Part shown: piece by piece, positions 1-5,717 of the stretch
Position numbering within the stretch: position 1 is the stretch's first letter
Layout of the letters: the number at the start of each line of letters is the position of its first letter
NCBI GenBank assembly: GCA_900555545.1
Contig: USLQ01000080.1
Location: forward strand, 1 to 5,717
Direction of reading: 5' to 3'
Length of the DNA: 5,717 bases
Origin: an uncultured Oscillospiraceae bacterium
GTDB lineage: Bacteria; Bacillota; Clostridia; Oscillospirales; Acutalibacteraceae
Program-made: the position numbers and the translations under genes
Notes under the pieces: model-generated
What the model saw: the letters and a program-made list of their open reading frames with translations, nothing else
What the model was told of the DNA's origin: nothing
Database searches by the model: none

Positions 1-1435
1 TGCCGATGAGTCCGAGCAGCGTCTGATAGAAATACGCGTTATCGCGCAGGGTGGGATTTAGCAGCGCCGTATTCAGGTCATCCCCGAACCCGATGCCCGC
101 AAAGGATAAAAACAGCGGCGTGAGCATGCCGGTGAATATTCCAAAAATCGTTGAAATAAAGGCGGTATAATTCTGCCAGAATCCCTCCAGCCGTTTGCCG
201 GTCTTCCACTGCTGGTAGTCCAGAACATCGGAAACCATGATCGATGAGATAAAATAGAAGCCGCCAAACAGATTCTGACAGAAGGAGGCAAACAGAACCA
301 GATACGGATTCTTATAAACGAGCAGCTGGAACAGAAGCATCATGGTAAACCCTGCCACGCTTACCAGCATGATTTTCCGTTTGCCGTACTTTTTAATCAG
401 GAACGGGGCGGCGACCGAACCCACGATATACGCATTCATCAGCAGCGTGGTGCAGTAGAGGTTTGCGATCGTTTTGGCCGTTGCGCTCTGGAAGCTGAAC
501 TGGCAGATCCAGTTGGTGATGTTCGCCACGCTGCGCAGGCCCGAAAACACATTAAAGATGGTGATAATCCAGAAATACTTGTTCTGGGAGAGTTGCTTTG
601 CGCCCTCCAGGAATTTTACCCGATGGACAAAATTCTGACTGACGACGACCCGCTCCTGGACGCCAAAGTACGTAAACAGTACGCAGCCGACACCCAGCAC
701 CATGCAGATTGGGAAAAAGATGCGGTAAAGATTGATATTGAGCTGATGACCGGAATCCGCAAATAAAATACCGGCCACAATCGGCATGAGCGCATTGATG
801 ACCGAGCCGGGAATATTACTGATCAACCCCCGGATAGAAATGAAGTTTGCCCGCTCCTGTGCGACGGAGGAGATCGTCTGCTCGATCCCCGCCATCGCCT
901 GGTTGACCATCGTCTGGAAGAAAGTTCCGATCTGCAGCATGACGAACATGACGATAACGGCAAGAGAGAAAACAGAGGTCTGGCTCTCGTAAAGGCCCAT
1001 GATCGGAATGGCTGGGATCGTGATGGAAAACAGCTCAATATCCGCCCAGCGCGCGGGAATGAACGGAATCAGTCCGAAAAACAGTGCCCAGCAGATGGAG
1101 GGCACAATAAGAAACTGCTTAAACTTACCGCGCTTTTTCTTATCGTTCTTATTATCGATGATCATGGACAGAATCGGCGCGCGCAGAAGGCCGCAGATGG
1201 AACCCAGCACCGTACCAAGGAAAAATACCACGCCCGTCGAAATTTTGAAGTGTGAGATCATCATGTAAGTGGTGGTCGCAATCCCCGTCCACGTGCACAG
1301 GACTGACAAAAAGGACGTTCCACCAAAGCCGAGCGCATAATATACAAACTCCTTATAAGTGACCTCGTACCCCTTGGGCGGCTTTCTCCAGTATGTTTTG
1401 ACCCGGTAGAGAATATCCATAACTTTTGCGAGCAT
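1..1435 (-). CDS. GPH-family (MFS) sugar:cation symporter, C-terminus cut by window edge
   Basis: The frame is open from an ATG at 1435 to the left edge and gives 478 residues without a stop. It is a polytopic membrane protein with about 11 full hydrophobic segments (roughly residues 32-60, 66-93, 108-127, 154-176, 205-226, 236-258, 287-309, 322-347, 353-373, 377-402, 420-447) and the start of a twelfth. The family signature is DVLDYQQWKTGKRLEG at 403-418, matching the cytoplasmic D-x-x-D-Y-x-x-W-K-T-G-x-R-x-E-G motif of GPH transporters (MelB, XynB, UidB type). A basic loop after TM2 (residues 94-107, ending KRGKFKQF) matches the other conserved loop. The start at 1435 is preferred over Met6 because a GGGAGAGGGG ribosome binding site lies about 9 nt upstream. 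The family imports glycosides or oligosaccharides with H+ or Na+. The usual Asp pair before the TM2 proline appears to be missing (Gly82, Ala86). The gene follows the GH95 operon on the same strand with its own promoter. The substrate is inferred only from that neighbour. Confidence 0.9.
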   Translation of the reverse strand, partial: MLAKVMDILYRVKTYWRKPPKGYEVTYKEFVYYALGFGGTSFLSVLCTWTGIATTTYMMISHFKISTGVVFFLGTVLGSICGLLRAPILSMIIDNKNDKKKRGKFKQFLIVPSICWALFFGLIPFIPARWADIELFSITIPAIPIMGLYESQTSVFSLAVIVMFVMLQIGTFFQTMVNQAMAGIEQTISSVAQERANFISIRGLISNIPGSVINALMPIVAGILFADSGHQLNINLYRIFFPICMVLGVGCVLFTYFGVQERVVVSQNFVHRVKFLEGAKQLSQNKYFWIITIFNVFSGLRSVANITNWICQFSFQSATAKTIANLYCTTLLMNAYIVGSVAAPFLIKKYGKRKIMLVSVAGFTMMLLFQLLVYKNPYLVLFASFCQNLFGGFYFISSIMVSDVLDYQQWKTGKRLEGFWQNYTAFISTIFGIFTGMLTPLFLSFAGIGFGDDLNTALLNPTLRDNAYFYQTLLGLIG

Positions 1436-1444
1436 AAGAATACG

Positions 1445-1456
1445 CCCCTCTCCCTT
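1445..1456 (-). promoter_or_regulatory. Ribosome binding site of the transporter gene
   Basis: The minus strand reads AAGGGAGAGGGG here, a purine-rich anti-16S sequence ending 9 nt before the ATG at 1435. It supports that start over the in-frame ATG at 1420. Its upstream end directly abuts a 12-bp palindrome. Confidence 0.7.
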
Positions 1457-1468
1457 AAATTGCAATTT
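1457..1468. promoter_or_regulatory. Perfect 12-bp palindrome next to the transporter RBS
   Basis: The sequence AAATTGCAATTT is a perfect palindrome ending immediately upstream of the transporter ribosome binding site. Its position in the leader would suit a protein operator. It is too short and lacks a loop, so an RNA hairpin is unlikely. AT-rich palindromes also occur by chance in DNA of this composition, so the regulatory role is inference. Confidence 0.3.
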
Positions 1469-1513
1469 CACTACGCAATATTAAGTTGTAAAAACGAACC
1501 ATAAAATCCAATT

Positions 1514-1530
1514 TAAAATATTGTATTTTA
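1514..1530. promoter_or_regulatory. Inverted repeat at the predicted transcription start of the transporter
   Basis: TAAAATA and TATTTTA are perfect 7-bp inverted arms separated by TTG. The repeat falls at about +2 to +18 relative to the start predicted from the promoter at 1538-1567, a classic place for a repressor operator. The arms contain only A and T, so chance is a real alternative. Confidence 0.3.
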
Positions 1531-1537
1531 GGTAAAA

Positions 1538-1567
1538 ATTCTAACACATAATACAATTCATTGTCAA
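1538..1567 (-). promoter_or_regulatory. Sigma70-type promoter of the transporter gene
   Basis: On the minus strand a perfect -35 box TTGACA (1567-1562) is followed after 18 bp by TAGAAT (1543-1538), which matches five of six bases of the -10 consensus. Transcription would begin near 1531 and give a leader of about 96 nt before the ATG at 1435. The promoter lies downstream of the possible GH95 terminator, so the transporter can probably be transcribed apart from the operon. Confidence 0.65.
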
Positions 1568-1585
1568 TAAGCTGGGATAAAAAAA

Positions 1586-1599
1586 CCGAAACGTTATGA
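1586..1599. promoter_or_regulatory. Weak LacI-type operator candidate upstream of the -35 box
   Basis: The plus strand contains GAAACGTTAT around a central AACGTT palindrome, resembling LacI-family operators with a central CG flanked by AA and TT. Only one half fits well. It also fits a catabolite-responsive element poorly. It sits about 20 bp upstream of the -35 box of the transporter promoter, and no regulator gene is present in the window. Confidence 0.18.
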
Positions 1600-1661
1600 G
1601 ATTGTACCATAAAACTGCATGGTCTTTATCACACATTAACAAAAAGTTATCAAATCACAGT

Positions 1662-1713
1662 AAAAAAGCGGAGTTTCCTAAACCTTCTTCCGGGATGTTC
1701 ATCCACACCGCTT
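1662..1713 (-). terminator. Possible intrinsic terminator after the GH95 gene
   Basis: On the minus strand the stretch ends in CCGC followed by six T. Two foldings are possible. One is a local hairpin, CGGA-(AGAAG bulge)-GTTT-AGG-AAACTCCG, just before CTTTTTT. The other is an outer stem AAGCGG (1713-1708) pairing with CCGCTT (1671-1666) around an inner GGAT-GAAC-ATCC hairpin. It starts about 67 nt after the GH95 stop at 1780 and precedes the transporter promoter, where a terminator would be expected. The stem is bulged and not very GC-rich, so efficiency is uncertain. Confidence 0.42.
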
Positions 1714-1779
1714 AAATAAATCTTTGGCTTAAAATCCTCTGCTTTTTTTCATTTTATTGGATTCCCATACAAATACGTT

Positions 1780-4080
1780 CTACCGCATCAGGGTACAGTA
1801 TGCTCCTTTGGATAGCTGTAAAATCAACCGGTTGCATCCCTGTCTTTCCCAAAGAAGGCCATCCCCTACGGTAGTAAAATTTGCAATCCCCGGATACGCC
1901 ACCACACAGGTTCCACCGGCGCGCGAATGGATCGTCAATTCCGTCAGATGACCACCACGCCAAACAGCGTCCACGACAAAGTTCCCACGGGCCACAAGCC
2001 CTTGGAAAGCTCCGTTCTTCCACCGGCGCGGCAGTGCCGCCAAGGGTCGGATACACCCCTCGTGACTCTGAAGCAGCATTTCCGCCACTCCGGACGTCCC
2101 GCCAAAATTCCCGTCGATCTGGAAGGGCGGATGGGTATCCCACAGGTTGGGCAGCGTACCGCGCTTCAGCAACAGGCGGAGGAGATGATATGCATGATCC
2201 CCATCCCCTGTGCGCGCCCAGGCGTTCAAGCGGTGCGCCATGGCCCAGCCGGTGCTCCTGTCCCCGCGCAGGCGGAGCGTCCGTTTGGCGGCTTTCATCC
2301 AGGCGGTGGTTTTTGACGTGATGAGCGTGCCGGGGTACAGGCCGACAAGCTGCGAAATGTGGCGGTGACGGCGCTCTCCGATCTCACCATACCGGTTCTC
2401 CTCGCGAAACTCCTTGATCTGGCCGGAGCCGCCGATCTGCACCGGGTCGAGCCGGTCAATCGATTCGCGCAGCCGGTCGAGAAATTCACTCTTCTCCCCC
2501 AGCAGCTCCGCTGCCTGAAGGGTCCGCTTCGTATTCTCGTAGATCATCTGCTGGTCAAAGGCGCAGCCGGTTGTGTGATAGTACTTGCCCTTGACGCTCT
2601 GCTCCGGAGACGCCGACGGTGAGGCGAGCAGATAACCGTCCTTTTCTACTAAAATATGGGAGAGGAATTTCGCCATCCCCAGCAGGGCGGGATAGGTATG
2701 TTCCCGCAGGACTGCCCCATCGCGTGTAAAGTCATAGTAATCCCAGAAGAGTAACGCCGTGAATGCACCCGTCCCAGGACCGGAGTGGCTGTTGGGATCC
2801 AGCCCGTCCAGCGCATAGGGCCAGACACCCGTCCCGATGATCCAACCGTTTTCCCCAATACCATCCGGCGCACGGGAATCATCCCCAATTTGCGCCAGAT
2901 ATTCGTCCGCCTTCCGCTGGGCGGCCGGGCGAAAGGCCTCATTAAAATCAGAATAAGATTCAAACAATTCCGCCAGGTTGGTGGGGAATGCGGGCCAGTA
3001 ATTCATCTGTTGGTTGATGTTGTGCCAATAGCCTGCGCTCCACGGCGCACTGTTGTATACATTCCAGATCCCCTGGAGGTTGGCGGGCAGGCACCCCTTG
3101 CGCGAGGAGGCAATCAGCAGATAGCGGCCGTATTGGAAGGACAGCACTTCCAGATATGAGTTGCGCAGACCACGCCGGTAACGGCGCAGCAGCTCATCCG
3201 TCGGGCGTGATGGGACAATATCCGCCCCCAGGGAGAGCGCCACGCGGTGAAAGAGCGCATGGTAGTCCTCCAGATGGCGTTCCAGCAGCGAATCATACCC
3301 CCGTCCCTGTGCGCGATCGAGAATATCGGCGACCCGTTCAGCCGGGTATTCGTGGGGATTGAGTTTTTCCTGATCCGGCTTTAAAAACACCTGCGGCGTC
3401 ATGTGATAGTTGGTACCCACGGCCAGCAGAATGACGGCGCTGTCCGCCCCCTCCACCTGCAAACCGCAACCTGACTGTGTCAATCTGCCGCCCGATGGGA
3501 ACACCCGGTACTGCCCCTCAAAGTTGATCTGATAGTACGCCATCTGACCGGTGAGACAGATGGTATTCCCGTACACAGCGATCTGTCCGCTCTTACCGCG
3601 GCCATCGCCGGGAACAATGTTATAATCGCGCAGATAGGGGATCTCCGGCCGCAGGAGGAAGTTGATTCGCCCCGGCTCCGAGGCGGTAAACCGCATGACA
3701 AGCACGCGATCCGGATAGCTGGCAAAATATTCCCGTGTGTAGTGCACCCCGCCGCAGTCGTACTCGACCCGGGCGATCGCGTCGTCCAAAGAGAGGCTGC
3801 GACGGTAGTTTTGGACATCGGCATGTGGGAAATCAATATATGTCTCCGCAAAGTTGTTCAGGCCCTGGCGGAAAGATCGCTGATCCGGCCCATAGGGATT
3901 GGCAAGGCTGTTCTCCGTGATCTGGAGCCGCTCTGTCCCAACGCCGCCAAACACCTTTGCCCCCAGATAGCCGCACCCGAGCGGCAGCGCCCAGGACTCC
4001 CATCCTTCGAGCGTGTCGGGGGCGGGATTTTTGTACCAGAGCTCCAACGGAAGCTGTGAAAAACCGTGCTTCTTTTTCAT
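1780..4080 (-). CDS. Glycoside hydrolase family 95 (alpha-L-fucosidase/alpha-L-galactosidase type), cytoplasmic
   Basis: A complete gene of 766 codons, the usual length for a single-domain GH95 enzyme. It opens with the family N-terminal motif (LWYKNPA at 14-20, then ALPLGCGYLGAKVFGG at 31-46), followed by a beta-sandwich region to about residue 290 and an (alpha/alpha)6 catalytic barrel. The catalytic signature NINQQMNYWPA (354-364) holds Asn354 and Asn356, equivalent to the Asn pair of Bifidobacterium AfcA. SPSASPEQ (487-494) holds the likely general acid Glu493, and FQIDGNFGG (653-661) holds Asp656. GH95 enzymes invert on terminal alpha-1,2-L-fucose or alpha-L-galactose. Trp352 occupies the specificity position that is His or Thr in characterised members, so the true substrate is uncertain. 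There is no signal peptide, which implies a cytoplasmic enzyme acting on imported oligosaccharides. The start at 4080 has GGGGAGGAG 10 nt upstream and overlaps the preceding stop as ATGA. The frame is open further upstream to 4287, but that part lies inside the DUF2264 gene and is not GH95-like. Confidence 0.92.
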   Translation of the reverse strand: MKKKHGFSQLPLELWYKNPAPDTLEGWESWALPLGCGYLGAKVFGGVGTERLQITENSLANPYGPDQRSFRQGLNNFAETYIDFPHADVQNYRRSLSLDDAIARVEYDCGGVHYTREYFASYPDRVLVMRFTASEPGRINFLLRPEIPYLRDYNIVPGDGRGKSGQIAVYGNTICLTGQMAYYQINFEGQYRVFPSGGRLTQSGCGLQVEGADSAVILLAVGTNYHMTPQVFLKPDQEKLNPHEYPAERVADILDRAQGRGYDSLLERHLEDYHALFHRVALSLGADIVPSRPTDELLRRYRRGLRNSYLEVLSFQYGRYLLIASSRKGCLPANLQGIWNVYNSAPWSAGYWHNINQQMNYWPAFPTNLAELFESYSDFNEAFRPAAQRKADEYLAQIGDDSRAPDGIGENGWIIGTGVWPYALDGLDPNSHSGPGTGAFTALLFWDYYDFTRDGAVLREHTYPALLGMAKFLSHILVEKDGYLLASPSASPEQSVKGKYYHTTGCAFDQQMIYENTKRTLQAAELLGEKSEFLDRLRESIDRLDPVQIGGSGQIKEFREENRYGEIGERRHRHISQLVGLYPGTLITSKTTAWMKAAKRTLRLRGDRSTGWAMAHRLNAWARTGDGDHAYHLLRLLLKRGTLPNLWDTHPPFQIDGNFGGTSGVAEMLLQSHEGCIRPLAALPRRWKNGAFQGLVARGNFVVDAVWRGGHLTELTIHSRAGGTCVVAYPGIANFTTVGDGLLWERQGCNRLILQLSKGAYCTLMR
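4077..4080 (-). other. ATGA stop/start overlap coupling DUF2264 and GH95
   Basis: The TGA of the DUF2264 gene (4079-4077) overlaps the ATG of GH95 (4080-4078) as ATGA. This is the usual arrangement for translational coupling and indicates that the two products are made together, probably in related amounts. Confidence 0.88.
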
Positions 4081-5264
4081 CTGTGATGTGCTCCTCCCCG
4101 TTCCTCCAGCGGAATATCCGGCTGGAGATTTTCCCCGCTCCATGCGCGTTCCCAAGTGAGCGGCTGATCGGGGGATGTCCAGAACGGATCCCTCGCATCC
4201 AGCCCGAGCGGCAGGAATACAGCGCAGAACATGTACAGGCTGCCCGTATTGATATACGGATCCTTGAGTGCGGGCTGGTAACCGCATACACCCGGACGCA
4301 GAAATCCCTTGGCGTCAAACAGCTCCGGTTCGGCGAGAAGCCGCTGTGTCACTGCGGTGAGCGCATGACGTACCTGCCCCAGCGGGAGGCTGTCCGGCAA
4401 AAGATGACGCAGTGCAAGATGTGCGAGCGTTTGGACTGACGCCGTCCGATACGCCGAGGAGCGACCGGTGACCACATACGTACCGTCCGGTGCGATGAGC
4501 CGCTCCTGAACCTCGCCGTAGCGCTGCATCCTTGCAATCACTTGTGCACGGAATTGAGCGCCGAACCCATCCGGCTCCAGCAGCGGCGAGACAGCGGCCG
4601 TGACCTCCTCCAAAAAGGGGTGCATCACATAACTGTTATAATAGTCCCAGGCGAATGAATGCCCGTCGCCGTAGGTACCGTCCCCCAGATAAAAGGACGC
4701 CTGATCGGCCAGAGAGGCGGAAATTTTTGTCAAATCGCCCTCCCCCGTCAACTGCCAAAGCCCGGTCTCCACCCGCGCGGTGAACATACACCAATTGTTG
4801 TTGGGATTGTTGCGTATTTTAGAGACAGACCGCAGGGCACTCATCACCTGCTCCTGGACACGGGCGCAGAGCGGCTCCCACAGGACGGAGCGCGCCTTTA
4901 CCAGCCCGGAGACAAAATAGGCGGCGTCCACCAGGGGCTGATTGGGATTCTGCCTGGAATCGGGCTGCCAGACAAAGTAGTCCGGACCGGCAGGATCCGT
5001 ACAACGATCCAAACACAGCCGGATTTTATCAATATACGCCTGCTGGAGCTCCGCCTCCCACGCATCCTCCGGCTGTGCTACCAGCCACGGCGCAATCCCG
5101 GAGAGCGTCCGGCCAAAGGCCTCCAGATAGGCAACTCCACGTTTTTTCTCCGCCGGGAGCAGCGGCAATTCCGCACGCAGCGCGCCCCGGCTGAGCGCAT
5201 CGATAACCTGGAACGCCACACGGTCCAAATCTTCCACCCAGCGGCGGCGAATTGAAGATTCCAT
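4077..5264 (-). CDS. DUF2264 family protein, complete copy
   Basis: This 395-residue protein has the layout of the DUF2264 family (PF10022), whose members are frequent beside glycan-degrading enzymes. I cannot assign an enzymatic activity. Recognisable family blocks in order are NNNWCMFTARVE (155-166), GDGTYGDG then FAWDYYNSYVMHP (194-216), APDGTYVVTGRSSAYR (258-273), GFLRPGVCGYQP (320-331), NTGSLY then AVFLPLGL (339-355), and a C-terminal AWSGEN (374-379). The abundance of aromatic, Asp and His residues in these blocks, with helical stretches between them, suggests an (alpha/alpha)-barrel carbohydrate-active protein; that is inference. There is no signal peptide or membrane segment. The ATG at 5264 is chosen because GAGGAGGGG ends 6 nt upstream; the frame stays open to 5504, but that part overlaps the preceding gene. 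It is a tandem paralogue of the next gene upstream and is coupled to GH95 by ATGA. Confidence 0.85.
   Translation of the reverse strand: MESSIRRRWVEDLDRVAFQVIDALSRGALRAELPLLPAEKKRGVAYLEAFGRTLSGIAPWLVAQPEDAWEAELQQAYIDKIRLCLDRCTDPAGPDYFVWQPDSRQNPNQPLVDAAYFVSGLVKARSVLWEPLCARVQEQVMSALRSVSKIRNNPNNNWCMFTARVETGLWQLTGEGDLTKISASLADQASFYLGDGTYGDGHSFAWDYYNSYVMHPFLEEVTAAVSPLLEPDGFGAQFRAQVIARMQRYGEVQERLIAPDGTYVVTGRSSAYRTASVQTLAHLALRHLLPDSLPLGQVRHALTAVTQRLLAEPELFDAKGFLRPGVCGYQPALKDPYINTGSLYMFCAVFLPLGLDARDPFWTSPDQPLTWERAWSGENLQPDIPLEERGGAHHR
4091..4099 (-). promoter_or_regulatory. Ribosome binding site of GH95, inside the DUF2264 gene
   Basis: GGGGAGGAG on the minus strand lies 10 nt before the ATG at 4080, within the last codons of the upstream gene. 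It fixes the GH95 start at 4080 rather than at the longer in-frame starts. Confidence 0.8.
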
Positions 5265-5270
5265 CCTGTT

Positions 5271-5279
5271 CCCCTCCTC
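5271..5279 (-). promoter_or_regulatory. Ribosome binding site of the complete DUF2264 gene, overlapping the upstream stop
   Basis: GAGGAGGGG on the minus strand begins within the TGA stop (5280-5278) of the upstream paralogue and ends 6 nt before the ATG at 5264. It decides the start and indicates close translational linkage of the two paralogues. Confidence 0.8.
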
Positions 5280-5717
5280 AATGATGATCGCAGTCCAACG
5301 GGACGTTCTCCCCGGACCACATCTGGTTCCACGGGGATTTTCCGGCGCCGTTTTGCCAAAAATCGTGATATGCAGGCAGTCCGAGCGGTGCAAACACAGC
5401 CATGCAGCCGTAGAGCCGTCCCCGCGCAAAACCGGAACCGCACAGCCCGGGCTGATAACCGCAGAGTCCGGGCCGCAGGAATCCCTTTTCATCCACCGTG
5501 CCATCCGGTGTCAGTGTTCGCTCCGACAAATTCAGCAGCGCCTGCCGGACTGCGGAACCGGACAGGCTCTTGGGCAGCTGATCCCGGGATGCCGCATAGG
5601 CCAATGTGTGGAACGCACCGGAGCGCAGCCACACCTCCGGCCCAAGGACCGGAAAACTCCCGTCCGGAGCCAGAAAACGCGCCTGGATCACGCTCATCCG
5701 TTCCAATGCCCGGCGTA
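5278..5717 (-). CDS. DUF2264 family protein, C-terminal part only (N-terminus beyond right edge)
   Basis: The frame is open from the right edge to a TGA at 5280-5278 and gives about 145 residues of a C-terminal half. It aligns without gaps to the C-terminal half of the next gene over 134 columns ending at WSGEN, with about 58 identities by my count (about 43 percent). Shared blocks are APDG, GFLRPG-x-CGYQP, LY-xxx-AVF-x-PLGL, a later FW, and WSGEN. It therefore looks like a tandem duplicate. It differs where the sister copy has the family's GRSxxYR and NTGSLY motifs: here these read GPEVWLR and ARGRLY, so substrate binding or activity may have changed. An in-frame TTG at 5706 is not a likely start, because homology continues upstream of it (RRALERM beside the sister's VIARMQR). 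The gene is 13 bp from the next and first of the visible operon. It probably continues several hundred bases beyond the window. Confidence 0.83.
   Translation of the reverse strand, partial: RRALERMSVIQARFLAPDGSFPVLGPEVWLRSGAFHTLAYAASRDQLPKSLSGSAVRQALLNLSERTLTPDGTVDEKGFLRPGLCGYQPGLCGSGFARGRLYGCMAVFAPLGLPAYHDFWQNGAGKSPWNQMWSGENVPLDCDHH

Larger units (their letters stand above)
1436..1779. other. Intergenic region between GH95 and the transporter gene
   Basis: These 344 bp are clearly more AT-rich than the genes on either side. They hold the possible GH95 terminator, the transporter promoter, its palindromes and its ribosome binding site, each listed separately. I see no credible small gene, structured RNA or riboswitch in the rest. 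Confidence 0.8.

Noticed and set aside
786..1268. Plus-strand open frames opposite the transporter gene
   Set aside because: They are antisense to an unbroken polytopic membrane protein with GPH motifs and show no domain of their own.
1586..1599. Catabolite-responsive element (cre) for CcpA
   Set aside because: Only about half of the consensus positions match and the conserved TG and CA ends are not both present. It is kept only as a weak LacI-type candidate.
1436..1779. Riboswitch or small RNA in the AT-rich intergenic gap
   Set aside because: I recognise no conserved aptamer core. The leader after the predicted start is only about 96 nt and AT-rich, and the visible structure is explained by a terminator and short palindromes.
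4081..4287. A longer in-frame N-terminus for GH95, giving an 835-residue protein
   Set aside because: The added residues lie wholly inside the DUF2264 gene, do not look like GH95, and the start at 4080 has a well-placed ribosome binding site and an ATGA overlap.
3833..4439. Overlapping open frames on both strands around the DUF2264/GH95 junction
   Set aside because: They are Arg, Pro and Cys-rich or otherwise low-quality translations out of frame with the two well-supported genes, and have no family motifs.
4659..5255. A 198-residue open frame on the plus strand
   Set aside because: It lies opposite the DUF2264 gene, has no recognisable domain, and is explained by the GC-rich composition of the antisense strand.
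5265..5504. A longer in-frame N-terminus for the complete DUF2264 protein
   Set aside because: It would overlap the C-terminal coding part of the upstream paralogue, which is supported by homology. The ATG at 5264 has a strong ribosome binding site 6 nt upstream.

Overview
The window holds four genes, all on the minus strand; two run off the edges. In transcription order (right to left) they are: the C-terminal part of a DUF2264 (PF10022) protein (5278-5717), a complete second DUF2264 protein (4077-5264), a complete glycoside hydrolase family 95 enzyme of the alpha-L-fucosidase/alpha-L-galactosidase type (1780-4080), and, after a 344-bp AT-rich gap, a nearly complete glycoside-pentoside-hexuronide (GPH) family sugar symporter (1-1435). 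Functions are assigned from motifs recognised by eye; no database search was run.

The first three genes form a tight operon. The two DUF2264 genes are 13 bp apart, and the ribosome binding site of the second overlaps the stop codon of the first. The second DUF2264 gene and the GH95 gene share an ATGA stop/start overlap. The operon promoter lies beyond the right edge. A possible intrinsic terminator follows GH95, and a sigma70-type promoter (TTGACA, 18 bp, TAGAAT) with two palindromes then drives the transporter gene separately.

The GH95 enzyme and the complete DUF2264 protein have no signal peptide, and the transporter belongs to a family of oligosaccharide and glycoside importers. The simplest reading is a small-glycan uptake locus in which an oligosaccharide enters through the symporter and is cut in the cytoplasm by GH95, with the two DUF2264 paralogues acting on the same or a linked sugar. 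The substrate cannot be read from the sequence. The GH95 active site has a Trp where characterised enzymes, as I recall them, have His or Thr, so simple fucosidase specificity should not be assumed.

GC-rich genes, AT-rich intergenic DNA, strong GGAGG-type ribosome binding sites, sigma70-like promoter boxes and GPH-plus-cytoplasmic-hydrolase logic together suggest an anaerobic Firmicute, perhaps a gut Clostridia member (Oscillospiraceae/Lachnospiraceae type). This is inference only. I saw no RNA genes, mobile elements, CRISPR arrays or integration sites.
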